A stretch of 64,000 nt of DNA from Agapanthus africanus (taxonomy: Eukaryota > Streptophyta > Magnoliopsida > Asparagales > Amaryllidaceae), in the NCBI GenBank assembly GCA_030015575.1, contig JASDDO010000006.1:102292045-102356044 (forward strand). Direction: 5' to 3'. A program made the translations under genes and the position numbers. Shown piece by piece: positions 23,956 to 36,519 of this stretch. The notes below the pieces were generated by a model. That model searched no databases, had not been told where the DNA came from, and was given only the letters and a program-made list of their open reading frames with translations. Numbering within the stretch: the stretch's first letter is position 1; every line of letters starts with the position of its first letter.

Positions 23956-26900
23956 ATGACTGGACTTAAGTTACTTCTAGATAAAAACATACTGATAGGG
24001 CCAAACTACAAAGATTGGCTCAGGAATGTCAAGATGGCAATCACTTACGACAAGCTGGGGTATCTTCTTACCACCAAAGCTCCCCCCGTCCCAGGTCCCA
24101 CCTCCAGCGTCGCGGATAAGGAAATCCGTAAGACTTGGGAGATTGATTGCGCGAAGGCCAAGTGCTTCGTGCTTGCCTCCATGGACAACGAACACCAGGG
24201 GAGGCACGAGAATATGGATTTGGAATCCATATTTCTTCATACAAAAGAACTGTATGGAGAGCAGTCTCGTATCGCAAGATACGAAGTGTCGAAGAAGTTG
24301 TTTTCGGCAAAATTGGCCGTCGGATCATCGGTAGCGGACCACGTGCTTAAGATGATTGGCTACATTGAGGAGCTCGCGGAACTTGGGACCACGTTGGAAA
24401 GTGAACTCTATACGGATTTAATTCTCCAGTCCCTTCCATCCACTTACGCCCAGTTTATACTGAACTTCAACTTACAATAAAAGGAAGTTGAACTTTCAGA
24501 ACTCCTCAACATGCTGAGGAGCGCAGAGGGCACCCTACAGAAAGGTAGGGAAACACCCGCTTTGTTTGTAGGAGGATCTTCTTCCTCTAGGTCCAAGGCG
24601 AAAGCCAAGGGAAAGAGGAAGAAAGCCCCCGCCAAACCAAGAGGCGGTGTTAGTAAAGTGGGTACGAAGGGAAAGGAAAAGGCAACAATGATAGCGGGGA
24701 AGCTTGTGGGTAAAGAGGAGTGCTTCTATTGTCATAAGAGTGGACACTGGAAGAAAGATTGCTTGGCCTGAAAGGCCAGGACACAGGAACTGAAGCAGGT
24801 TGCGGCTTCAGCTTCAGGTGTGTATGTTATTGAAAACTGTCTTTCTATAAACTCTACTTCCTGGGTATTGGATACCGGATCAGAATCTCATATCTGTAAT
24901 TCTTTGCAGGCGTTGAGAAACCGTAGGTTTTTGAAGGCAGGTGACATGACCCTCAGAGTTGCGAACGGAGCTAGCATGGATGCTAAAGCTGTGGGGGACT
25001 ATCACCTGGGAATGACAGATGGGCATGTTTTGGTTTTGCGTAATTGCTTTTTTGTACCCAACGCAACTTGTAATATCATTTCTGTATCTTTGGTTTCTAA
25101 AGAAGTTTATGAATTTGCGTTTGTAAGTAATGTTGTAAACATTCACCTTAATCAAGTTCTGATTGGGTCAGGTACACTGAGCAATGGTATATACGTGTTA
25201 AACCAACCACAGATTTTCAATGTCCAGAATACACACAAAAGAAAGTCTCCAGATATCAATCAGGCTTTCTTATGGCATTGTAGACTGGGTCACATCAATG
25301 AGACACGGTTGACTAAGTTACATAAAGAAGGATACTTGGATCCGTTCGAGTATCAGTCTTATGCCACTTGTGAATCTTGTCTCATGGGAAAGATGACAAA
25401 GACTCCGTTCACTGGACACGGAGAAAGAGCGAGTGAGCTCTTGGGACTCATACACAGTGACGTGTGTGGTCCAATGTCTACACATGCGCGAAGCGGTTAT
25501 TCATACTTCATTACTTTCACAGACGATTTCTCTAGGTATGGACATGTCTTCTTAATGAAGCACAAATCCGAGGCCTTTGAGAAATTTCGGGATTACAAGA
25601 ATGAAGTTGAAAAACAAACAGGCAAAAGTATTAAGATTCTAAGATCGGATCGAGGTGGAGAATACTTGAGTGCCGAGTTCCTGGACTTTTTAAAAGAGAA
25701 TGGAATTCTCTCTCAGCGTACTCCTCCATACACTCCGCAACATAACGGTGTATCGGAAAGGAGGAATCGAACCCTATTGGATATTGTTCGTTCCATGATG
25801 AGTAAGGCTGAGTTACCGCGATCTTTCTGGGGCTATGCACTAGAAGAAGCTCCATATCTCTTGAACAAGGCTCCCACCAAGACTGTGCCTACCAATCCAT
25901 ATCAGATATGGAGTGCGAAGAAACCCTGTCTTAAGTACCTTAAGATATGGGGATGTCCAGCTTTTGTAAAAAAGCAGCATGCGGACAAGCTCGAGGCACG
26001 CTCAGTAAAGTGCAAGTTTGTGGGATACCCAAAGAACTCCAGGGGGTATCTGTTCTATTCCGCTGAGGAACAAAAGGTTTTTGTTTCTCAACATGCCCGC
26101 TTCTTGGAAACTGAGTTTTTGGAAACCCAGATAAGTGGGAACGCAATAGAACTTGAAGAAATTCCAGAACCACAAGCTATTACTGAAAGCATGGAAGAGC
26201 CAGTAAGTTCAAAAGAACAGGATATTCCTATGCCGCTCCGCAGGAGTAGTAGGCAGTCTCATCCGCCCGAGAGATACTACGGTTTTCTCATAGACGGGGA
26301 TAGAGAGGATTGCATCATAGAATGTGATGAGCCTACTAGCTTCCAGCAGGCCGTTCAGAGCGTTGACTCGGTAAAATGGCTGGATGCAATGCGGACCGAA
26401 ATGGAGTCCATGTACACCAACAAAGTATGGACGTTGGACATTGCTCCAGACGGGGTAAAACCCGTAGGATGCAAGTGGATCTTCAAAAGGAAGATTGGTG
26501 TAGATGGACAGGTTGAGACCTATAAAGCTAGACTTGTAGCAAAGGGTTTCCGTCAAAGACTTGGCTTGGACTATGACGAAACCTTTTCTCCAGTGGCTAT
26601 GCTGAAATCCATTCGGATCCTTCTTGCCATTGCTGCCTTCTACGATTATGAGATTTGGCAGATGGACGTAAAAACCGCTTTTCTAAATGGAAATTTAGAG
26701 GAGTGTGTCTATATGGATCAGCCAGAGGGTTTCATTCAGAGTGGGAGCAGCGGAAAGGTGTGCAAGTTGCTTAAGTCCATCTATGGACTAAATCATGCAT
26801 CGCGGAGTTGGAACATCTGTTTTGATGAGACGGTCAAGGAATTTGGCTTTATCAAAAATCCAGATGAACCATGCATCTATTGTAGATTTGTAGCGAGAAC

Positions 26901-27906
26901 TGTTGTATTCCTCGTTTTATACGTGGATGACATTCTCTTAATAGGAAATGACATTCCTATGCTACAATCTGTCAAAGGGTTCTTGTCGCACAGGTTCTCC
27001 ATGAAAGACCTGGGTGATGCCTCATAAATCCTGGGGATCCGGATCCAACGTGATAGATCCAAGAGGATATTAGGACTTTCTCAGTCCAGGTACATCGACA
27101 CCATAGTGAAAAGATTCAGTATGGAAGATTCCAAGCGCGGTAACCTACCGGCTTGTCACGGGATCACCCTCTCTAAAGAGATGTCTCCCAAGACTGATTT
27201 GGAGAGGGGTCGCATGTCTATTATACCCTACGCTTCTGCGGTAGGCTCTATAATGTATGCGATGTTGTGTACCAGACCGAATGTAGCTTATGCACTCAGT
27301 GTGGTAAGCCGGTATCAGTCAAACCCTGGGGAGAAACACTGGATAGCGGTAAAGAACATTCTCAAGTACCTGAGAAGGACTAAGGAGATGTTCTTGTTGT
27401 ATAGCGGAAAAGGCCTCCAGATTGAGGCCTTTGCTGACTCCAGCTTCCAGAGTGACAAGGATGATTCCAAGTCCATGTCGGGTTTCATCTTTACCCTCAA
27501 TGGAGGGGCGGTGTGTTGGAAGAGCTCCAAACAGGAAACCGTTGCAGACTCGACTATGGAAGCGGAATACATTGCTGCATCTGATGCCGCAAAAGAAGCT
27601 GTCTGGATGAGGAAGTTCTTGAAAGAACTTCAGGTGGTTCCGTCCATTGTTGACCCAATACCTCTGTATTGCGACAACAACGGGGCTATAGCTTTAGCGA
27701 AGGAACCCAGCTCCCATCAGAGATCCAGGCACATCTTAAGGCGGTATCACCTGATCAGGGAGATCGTGGATCGCAAGGAGATCGAGGTTCGGAGGGTTGC
27801 TTCAGAAAAAAACACTGCAGATCCATTCACCAAGGCCTTACCCCAGACTCAGTTCGAGCGGCTGATCGAGATGATAGGTCTTCGATACGCCAGTACATGG
27901 CCTTAG
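23956..27906 (+). pseudogene. Copia A gag-pol polyprotein, three nonsense mutations
   Basis: One frame of 1,316 codons carries the whole Ty1/copia order gag-protease-integrase-RT-RNase H. Visible landmarks are a CX2CX4HX4C knuckle (codons 256-269), protease DTG at 306-308, integrase H441/H446 with C472/C475, catalytic D502, D565 and E601 (35 residues between the last two), RT YVDD at 989-992, and RNase H aspartate near 1161, glutamate near 1202-1204 and aspartate near 1240. The start at 23956 is chosen because homology to the usual copia gag begins there; an upstream ATG at 23911 lies in the pyrimidine tract. In-frame stops lie at 24478 (TAA, end of gag), 24769 (TGA, just after the knuckle) and 27025 (TAA, after YVDD). 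There is no frameshift, so inactivation is recent. Integrase-before-RT order rules out gypsy. Its sublineage is uncertain (Tork/TAR/Angela-like guess). Confidence 0.95.
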
Positions 27907-27910
27907 TGCA

Positions 27911-27920
27911 AGTGGGAGAT
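27911..27920 (+). other. Copia A PPT
   Basis: AGTGGGAGAT directly before the 3' LTR start TGTCAGTG. It would prime plus-strand DNA synthesis. Confidence 0.9.
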
Positions 27921-28422
27921 TGTCAGTGTATATGCCCTAGAGGCCATTACTGTATCATACTAGTTTGTATATTACTTAATGGAAGCTTGGGATATTCACC
28001 TTGTATAAACAGTCTTGCTCAATATAGTAGTATGCTACTTGGTTTGTTTCTACTTCAATGTGTACTTGTGTTTATTTCAGTATATCACTTATACGCATTA
28101 GTGGAGCCCTTAGGATGTTTGCTTGATTACCGGCGTTGTGATGGCAGTCACACTAGTGGGGGCTGGGTAATCTATAAGCACATCCTTATACAGGTCCCTA
28201 GTCGCAGGACTATCGAGACAGGGCATCGATACTCCGGAGTAGACTAGCGTATGCGCTTCTCATCCCAGTGTGGGAGATGGTCTGTCCCACAGCCATCAGT
28301 ACGTCGTACTGGAGATAGTATATGGGTGCTCGTTGGGTTATGAGTACACTGGACAGGACTCGTCGGGAACTGACAGGTTGGTATTATACATATCGTCAGT
28401 TATCAGTTCCCAGGTGACATGA
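27921..28422 (+). repeat. Copia A 3' LTR, first segment
   Basis: It matches the first ~500 bp of the 5' LTR at 19838 and is cut at 28422 by the LARD. Its last five bases, CATGA, are one copy of the LARD TSD. Confidence 0.93.
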
Positions 28423-31400
28423 TGTCACGACCCAAAGTTTGGCCCGTGACCGGCACTTAACCACGTAACGTCTACAGGCGTAACGCGACTAAGTAAGCCG
28501 AAAACCCAGAAATCTAAAACCCTTTTTAAGAATAAGTAAAGAAACAGGTTTAAAGAAGTAAAGAACTACATGTTTAACAATCAAGGTTTTTAAATAACTA
28601 AGCCGAATATGCAATTTAAAACAGTACAGTCTTTTCTAAAAATTTCGGCAGAGTTTCTTTTGTAAAACTGGCCCCGAATGGGGTACAACAAGAATGACAA
28701 TATATATGCAATGATAAAGGCATCCCCAAGCGGGAGCTAGCTCTTCGTCAATAGACGGTCACAACCACACATGCAACAATAATATACAACGCCATGTGGC
28801 GAGGATCAAACCCAAAAGAAAGCTCAAGCGACAAGATACTACAAAACTACTAAGCGCGACTCTAAGGTCGAATAATACATCACTAAAGTCTAGGTCTGAA
28901 ACAATATACAAGTTTTGGTTGATGGAAATTCTAGATACAATGAATAAAATGAATACAAGGGTGGTTCTCGATGCGAAAGAATCCACCTACCAAAAGCAAG
29001 CCACCCGCAAGAAAGTAGTGTGCCAGAAATGCCGCAATGAAACCTGTACGGCAGAACCTGCAAGAACTGTGGCACAACGGGGGTGAGTTGCCAACTCGTG
29101 AATAGAAACATCAACAAGCAGAAACCGAAAGCAAGACATAAACCTAAGTCAACAATCAGTAATATAATCCACAAGAGTATATCTGAGTGTGATAAGGTGG
29201 CAAGGTAACATCTAAATATGTATGTGGTGCCAAGTACTCAGGTAATAACATGTCATCAGTATAAGGTATGTCTGCAAGAAGTAAATATGATGCAGTATCA
29301 ATGATATCAATACACATATATTAGTGTCCCATACCACTAATATTGGTGTAAGGGTATATATAACAGCGCCCACATACCCTGTTATATATACAAATGAAGT
29401 ATGATAAGTGTAAATCCAGTCTGTATATGATCCATGTCTGTATATGATCCATATCTGTATATGATCTATGTCTGTATATGATCTATGTCTGTATATGATC
29501 TATGTTTGTATATACGTGGAACCCGTCCACCCGTCACCCAATGACAATAAGCATCATGTATGCAATATGAGGATGTAAACAAATCATGGTAAAACATCAT
29601 GAAACCCGTGCCAAGCATCGACACGTAAATCCTCATCCATATGGGGCTCCGTCTGCGGTATCGGCCCTCGGCCCCGGTAGTACGGGTCAACCCATGTCCA
29701 TGTCTGGGCTCCGTCTACGGTATCGGCCCTCGGCCCCGGCAGTACGGGTCAGCACATATCCATCTCTGGGCTCCGGTCGGAATCCTCCAGATATCCGCCG
29801 AGCTCAAATACAATCACCGGTAGGTAGTAGTCCCTCTGCCGGGCTCACCGTCTATCACACAGCGAAACCGTTCTCGCCCCGGGATACCATACCGGGTCCA
29901 CCATGTACCCGTAATCGGCCTCAACCGCCTCCTCGATTCGAGTTTTCATATATCACTCTAGCACCGAGAAAACACATGGTGGACGCACCGAAATATCATA
30001 TCAGGGGAACCGGGTTTTTAAATGATTACATATTTGAAATAGCCACGGTTCCCCAAATCCAGAAATCACATATAATCCAAACCAGAATGTAAGTCACTAA
30101 TCTGATATGATATGTGCGTCAAACATAAATATCATGTCAAGTCACATATAGATGAGCTACAATAAAATGATCAGATGTGATATAAGCATCAATGTGAGTA
30201 TCAAGTCATGTCACATATAAATGAGCTACAATATAATGATCAGGTGTGATATAAGCATCAAATGTGAGTATCAAGTCATGTCACATATAAATGAGCTAAA
30301 ATATAATGATCAGGTGTGATATAAGCATCAAATGTGAGTATCAAGTCATGTCACATATAAATGAGCTACAATATAATGATCAGGTGTGATATAAGCATCA
30401 AATGTGAGTATCAAGTCATGTCACATATAAATGAGCTACAATATAATGATCAGGTGTGGCATATGTATCAGGTATGAATATCAAGTCAAAATCATATATG
30501 TTTGTGTACAGGTCTATGTGTACAATATGCCATGCGGAAATCATACCATGAATGCAGCAGTACTACAGTGTAGTGGCATAGCAATTATCGATGATGAAGT
30601 GTGTGAGCCGGCAATCAGTGTACGTGGAACATACTCATCATCGATAATGGTGCTGGTGTCCTAACAGCATGATGGCAATATAACAATAAGCACAAGTAAT
30701 GCCATGCAAATAGTATGAACAGGTGCAATCGAATAATCAACGCAATAGTGAAGAATCTAACTCAAAAGCTATATCATGCAACCTTGCCTTTTGAAATAAG
30801 ACGAATCGGGGTCTTTGGTAAAACAAGGGCTACGGTGTTTAGAAAATAGACGCTACACATTTGAAAATATCCGTAGAATCCCCTTTTTCCTATCTTGCAA
30901 TATTCCCGATTCGTTAGTTTGAAATAGGTATGACTCTGGTCTAATCTAACATCTACTATGCAACTACTGATCTAAGTATCATGCAAGTCTGGAGGGGTAT
31001 GGAAACCGCCTAAATCTGAGTCGATACATATATCAAGGTATATCGTCGGTGATCTCGCCTCAATGTCAAATCATAAGATATCCTCGAGTTATGAGTGTGG
31101 ATCTATAATCAATATCGGCTCGTACGGTAATCGTCGTACGGCATCCCAATAGCTGGGTACGGGTCAACATCTCACTATCTCAGCACATAACAGGTATCAC
31201 TATCATCAGATCACATATTCTGGGGTACTACTCTATGTCTAGCACCAAACGATACCATCAATGAATTATGCATGCGGGGTAAACACACATCCCAAGCCCG
31301 CAAGAAATCACAAGTCATATCACACGATGAATCGTATCCAATCACCGATCTCACGTCATCAAGCCCATATCATCGACTCATTACCAACGTCATCAAACAT

Positions 31401-33148
31401 CATCCATCAAGGGTAGGTATAAGAGATATACAAGTGTAGGCGTGTAGGTGCAATTCTATCCTAGGGCTCGCAACTAGGAACTACACTAATCACTTCTAAC
31501 CCTAACTACCCATAATACTTCTAACACAAAGCTACAACACACTAAACTATCACACATCTACTATATATATTATACTAACTACGGACTGCGGGGGTGCTAT
31601 ACGCCATCCACCCGACTTCCCCCTGTAGATATAATCTACTCACCTTGCATCATCCTTTGCGGACGTCACCATGCATTTACTCGTCGTCCCGAAGTCTTCA
31701 TGGGTACCTACACATCAAATATCGTATATGCGCATTAAAACCAAATCCAAGCTAAAATGGCGCTTGAAATCCAAAACGATACGATAAGGGGGCCTATAGG
31801 TGAGAACCTATGGCACGCCTTCAAAACCACATATAAATCCTCTATATCGTCGTATAAACGCCAAATAGTCGAGGTAAAACGAAACACACCAATGCAGAAA
31901 TGAAAATACGGAATACGGAAACTAAAGTCCAAAACAGCAACTCATGAAATGTGTTCCAGATTTTACCCCAGGTCACTTTATACAAATCTATATATACCAG
32001 GGGCCTAAACTAACAATGTAGGAGCTACAGAACCAATACGAGCCAAGAAGGTGGGACCCAGGCCGCAATTGGCGGCCAAAAGGGAGAAATTGGCGGCCGT
32101 ACGGATGAGTTGGAGGCTAGGGTTTGGGGTGTTGGTTCAATTGTGCCTGCACATCTCACTGTCCATTCAATATTATTTTAGGGTCCTCGGGGTGATAGCA
32201 GATTCAAGTTAACCTGCACAGATTACACATTTTCCCCGATATCGGTTTCTAAAATCCGTATTTCTGGTTCTAGCTTCAGGTTTTGGGTTCCAATTCATGC
32301 ACTAGGGTGTTTACAAGTCCTCTACTGAGGTCAATTTCACATTACAACTCAAGTTTCTCTCAACCCTAACTAGGTTTTCATCAAGTCCATAATATCACAC
32401 AATATCGATATATTCTTAACTTGGGGTTAAAGGAAATGCTACAATTGAGCTAAGGGTTCGGTAATTACCTCAATTGGCAACTCAAGAACTTTCTTGAGTT
32501 GCCCTCTAGTGGCCAAATCCATGCTGTCTTAGTCCATCTTGTAGATCTCGAGCTTGTGTACATTTTTAATGAAACAGACATGAGGTTTTGGGGTTGTTTT
32601 TGAGATGAAAAGAGGAGTTGAAGAGGGGAGGGAGATGAGGAAGTGGCAGCAGCAGCAAGAGCCAAAGGAGAGGGAGAGAAATGAGGAGGAGAACAATGGC
32701 TAAGGGTTTGTCAAAGATGCCCATACCCTCTCTCACCAATTCCATTCTTAATTCCTTTTCTTTTTCTTTTCTTTTCCTTTCTCTTTTAAATCCCTAACCT
32801 TCTTACAAGAATAGTAAACCCAAATGAAAAACCATGGCAAGAAGAATGCACAAGTGTAGAAAATGTGATATGTGAAAGTTTTTGCACAAAATTGCCAAAA
32901 AAACCCGATTAGCGATTTTAATCGCGATTAGCACTAAATTAGTGTCAAACTAATCACAAAAACTAAAAAATGTCATAATTCACTAATTTATCCTATTTTA
33001 GAATTTTCCAAAATTTTTCATAATTTTTCTAACATTTTTCCTATTTATTTGCATTTAATTATAGATTTAATATTAAAATAATCAATAAAATAATATTAAA
33101 TTATAAAAATTCCCAAAATTAATATTTTATATTTTTGAAAATGTTACA
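28423..33148 (-). repeat. LARD LTR (left, 3' LTR of the element)
   Basis: Length is 4726 bp. It contains paired-arm hairpins (29319-29342 and 29354-29391), an 18-bp tandem repeat around ctgtatatgat (about 29425-29515), a ~62-bp duplication (about 29645-29770), a 70-bp tandem array (about 30104-30460), a hairpin with 14-bp perfect arms (30584-30648), and two splice-donor-like junctions on the minus strand (32468/32469 and 31643/31644). The plus-strand open frame of 168 codons at 29586-30092 spans these repeats and recurs only in the sister LTR; I do not call it a gene. Confidence 0.92.
30104..30460. repeat. 70-bp tandem array in left LARD LTR
   Basis: Four near-identical units start at about 30172, 30241, 30311 and 30381, each reading tgtgatataagcatc early and atataatgatcag at the end. 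Diverged partial units flank them. The sister LTR has the same number of units at about 38252-38530. Confidence 0.85.
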
Positions 33149-33161
33149 ATCTACCCCCCTT
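33149..33161 (-). other. LARD PPT
   Basis: On the minus strand this reads AAGGGGGGTAGAT, directly followed by the LTR start TGTAAC. This is the usual form in plant gypsy-type elements. Confidence 0.85.
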
Positions 33162-36100
33162 AAAGAAATTCGGTCCCCGAATTTAAATTTAAACCCCCAC
33201 TACTAAAACAATTTCAGTAATAATCCATTTGTCAGGGCACCGAAAACATCAACACATAGAGAATATCATAAAAAAAAGAAATGTACTACTCTACTAGCAA
33301 TCACTTCCCAAAATGCATATATAAGAATATCCTGTGCGTCTGGTGCGCAAGGAATCAAAATCCATATATGTGTCAAACAGGTGTAGAAAACAACATCTAA
33401 GTGCAACGGGTGTGCACGAAACATCTGTCGTAGGCAACGTGTGTGCCTGACAGAAAAAATCAGGTGCATATGAAATGCACGAAGAATTTCGATTTAGTGC
33501 ATCTAGCGTGCACCAAAATCGTATATCAAAACACTAAAGATGCATGAAAACTACGCTGGAAGTGCAAATCAAATCACTGAATACGATAGGCATGAAATCT
33601 CAATCAATATCTCAAATGTAATAACTCAGCGCAAAATATATAAATATCCAGTGGGTGCATGAAACCAATATCATGAAACTCAGTCATCAAAACTAAATCA
33701 TGTAAACAGAACGCCCAAAATACCGAAATCCAAAATGACGGATACGTGATAATCGAATCACAAAATCACAAATCATAAATACCGGCGTCGGTAGTTCCTC
33801 CTTCAAGGTCGAGAAGGAGTCAGTGCAATCCACTGCTAGCAGCGCAGGATATCTACTTGCTTCTTGCTCACGGTCTGGCGTCCTCTGACTCTGGGTCCTT
33901 ATCTTCCTTGCGGATTTCCTATCACGCAGTCAATCGGCTCATCGGCCCTGTCAGGTGTGCTAACGGGGACGATTCCGTCCTGGCACTTCTATGGTCACCT
34001 CTCGGTCAAACCTCACGACCACTCGTAGGGCAGCACATCACTGGCGTCGGCCTCCGTCTCTCTGAATGCACGTCACACATCTGATCCTGGGTGCAAACAT
34101 CATTGCAGCAATGTCCTGGAAGGAATCCTGCTCAAGGTCTCTTCCAATCATGCCTATGCCGATCGGTACAGAGGCTGGCTCTCTTGTACTACCTCTTCTC
34201 TCTCAAAAGACACCTGTGTCCTCAGCACAATATTTCTCAGAAACTGGTCACATCCCAACGTCTCTGTAAGCAAATCAGGTCTCTAGTCTCGACGGGAAGC
34301 AATGACAGCTCGTCAGTGTCTCACACGAACCTCTGGTTCCACATGTCTCTATCATCGTCCCCTATGACGTCACGCCAAGCCACCTTGCACTGCACTGTTC
34401 TCGGCAACGGCCAATCTGAAGTCTCTCGCACAGACTCGAAATCACGTACTCTGTAGCTTCACCATTTTGTAGAAGATGTCAGGCCGAATAAATCCTCGGG
34501 AACACGTTTCAACCCTCGGAGGAATACTCGTCACTCGTCCGCCCTTGATCAATTCGCAACGAATCCAGGTAAGTCCCTTTATCCGATCCTGGTCAACTAC
34601 ATCGTCGACAATGCTGAACTCTGTCTTGCTGGGTGTGCGCAAAATGACTACTCCTGGTCCAGGTCTTCTCATATCGTACTCCAGAAAGGTCCTGTGGAGG
34701 CTCCTTCCTCAAATCTCATACCTGCCGAATTGCCCGGAAGTCATCATCCAATGCTGAAGCTAATTCTTATTCCGGAATGGCTGCATACTCATCGCGCTTC
34801 TTTCTGGAAGATATATCCATATACCACGCCTCTGGGTGTGTATAACATCTCTGATGTCAGCGGAGTGGGACGTCATCTCGTCGAAACCTCGTACGAACTC
34901 TCTACTCCACATTGCTCAATGTCGACTGATTCGGACCTAACTCATCGTGGCTACACGAACTGCGCTCCGACGGCTACGCTCGCATCTGGAGTCTCCCAAG
35001 CAGTGTCTCATCACGATATCCGAAAGATGTCGAACCATCCGATCGACTCGTCAGATCCTCATAATCCCCCAAGAGCTCATATCTCGGGTACAGTTTAATA
35101 GTATCGAGTACATGCCACAGCGTCGGTGGTCCAGCCGTAGAAGGGCAAACCCAAGCCTCACTAATGGTGCCGCGGAACTGCCGCAAACCCGAAGGTTCAA
35201 AGGCTTTCACACGGTCATTAAGTCGAGTTAGGGTTTCATTCTTTTAGAGGGTCCATAGAATCACCTGCATGTCTTTCCGTATACTTTAAACTTGGAAAAT
35301 GGGCTCCTGACATTCGATCGTCTCAATCGGCTCTCAACGAACCTGCGTGAAATCGTCTCTACCTGGAAACGATCTATCTGATGACCTCGCATCGGTAACG
35401 AACGAACCACATGTCCTAGTCATTCATCCTCAGGTGACTAGCGAATCGCTATCATCTCTCTGAGTATATGCTCACGCTGCAACAGCTCCAATCATCTGGG
35501 CGATATCTCATCCTTTGCAGCAACAACTGGTTCATACTCCTGTACGCCGAACAATGCCTCAATCCTCCAGGAAGGGCAATACATAGGCGGTCATCTCTGA
35601 ATCGGCCTGCTCTAGATCTGAGTAAGATTCTCCACACTGGAATTCTTCAACTCAACTGGGCCCGCTCTGGCGCAAAATCGGACGAATCACCTTCGTCTCT
35701 CAAATCGGGTAGACTAGCTATCATCTGTCGCATATCTGCCTGAAAGCTCCGGCAATCTCAGCTCGTAAGCTCCGAAAGCAACATCCTGTCGATCTCAGCA
35801 ACAGCTGGTCCATCTGTCTGCACGGTAGGCGACATCACAATCTCTGAGGTATGCTGTACATCAACAGTCCTCTTTCAACTGGCAGCTCTAACAATGGCCC
35901 GATCATCCGGTGCAAATCCAAGCACTCGCCTCCGCTAGAGGTCACAATCACCAATACTAACTCGAGACATTCCTATGTCACCAGAAAACACAATGGTCGG
36001 CCCTCGTATCAAACGAGCTCACACCGGCCGTAACCCTAGCAGCAGCCCAAACTGCGCCCAAACATGGTGACAGGAACCTCGATCGAGTATCAAAAGAGTA

Positions 36101-36503
36101 CACCAGTGGCAAGAAGGGAAACAACAGTTCCAAAGTGGATACATGATCATAGGAAGGAACAGCATCAATGAAGATATGATCATGAACTAATAGAATCGGG
36201 GATCTCAAATGGATGTATAATCCTGGATATGAAGAGAATCACTGATCTCAAAAGTATGAACATCCTAAGGTTCCTTAAGCGGAGTGGCGTGTCGTAAGTA
36301 TGCCGTGGAACATACCAACGGTACGTCACTCTACTTTAGTCACCTATTCCATCAACCAAGGGTCATCCTAAGCGAAGAAAGTTCGGGTCTAATACCCCCT
36401 CGACCAAGTCTAAGTTCCGTAAGGTCAAGCCTAAGTTCCGTATATAAACAACGCCCTAGGCTCCACATAGTCAAACTCAGACTCGAACCAAGGTCAACCT
36501 AGC
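33162..36503 (-). other. LARD internal domain, no recognised protein
   Basis: About 3.3 kb. Part near 33330-33670 is rich in short gtgca motifs. The rest (about 33790-36480) is CT-rich on the plus strand, with only short open frames on both strands (longest about 134 codons). None shows a knuckle, DTG, DD35E or YxDD motif. The plus-strand frames at 34091-34456 and 34694-35098 and minus-strand frames near 34442-34672 and 35978-36208 have no recognisable family. It may be a deeply eroded gag or an unrelated conserved RNA domain. Confidence 0.7.
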
Positions 36504-36515
36504 GCTCTGATACCA
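36504..36515 (-). other. LARD PBS, initiator tRNA-Met type
   Basis: On the minus strand this reads TGGTATCAGAGC, four bases after the LTR end CATGACA. It is intact. Confidence 0.9.
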
Positions 36516-36519
36516 ACTT

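Noticed and set aside
23977-24328. Minus-strand and out-of-frame open frames over copia gag and elsewhere in gag-pol
   Set aside because: Shadows of the real gag-pol frame, which has domain evidence.
29586-30092. 168-codon plus-strand frame in the LARD LTR, repeated at 37666-38172
   Set aside because: It is conserved only because the two LTRs are nearly identical; it spans a ~62-bp internal duplication, runs antisense to the element, and is not kept in the older LTR copies.
32465-32665. Minus-strand 66-codon frame in the LARD LTR (also 40545-40745, counterpart 8229-8504)
   Set aside because: It lies in the leader-like part of the LTR, differs strongly between copies and has no domain. The splice-donor pattern at its end is reported separately.
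33790-36480. Possible eroded gag or pol in the LARD interior
   Set aside because: No knuckle, DTG, DD35E or YxDD motif was found in any frame by eye. A profile search could still change this.
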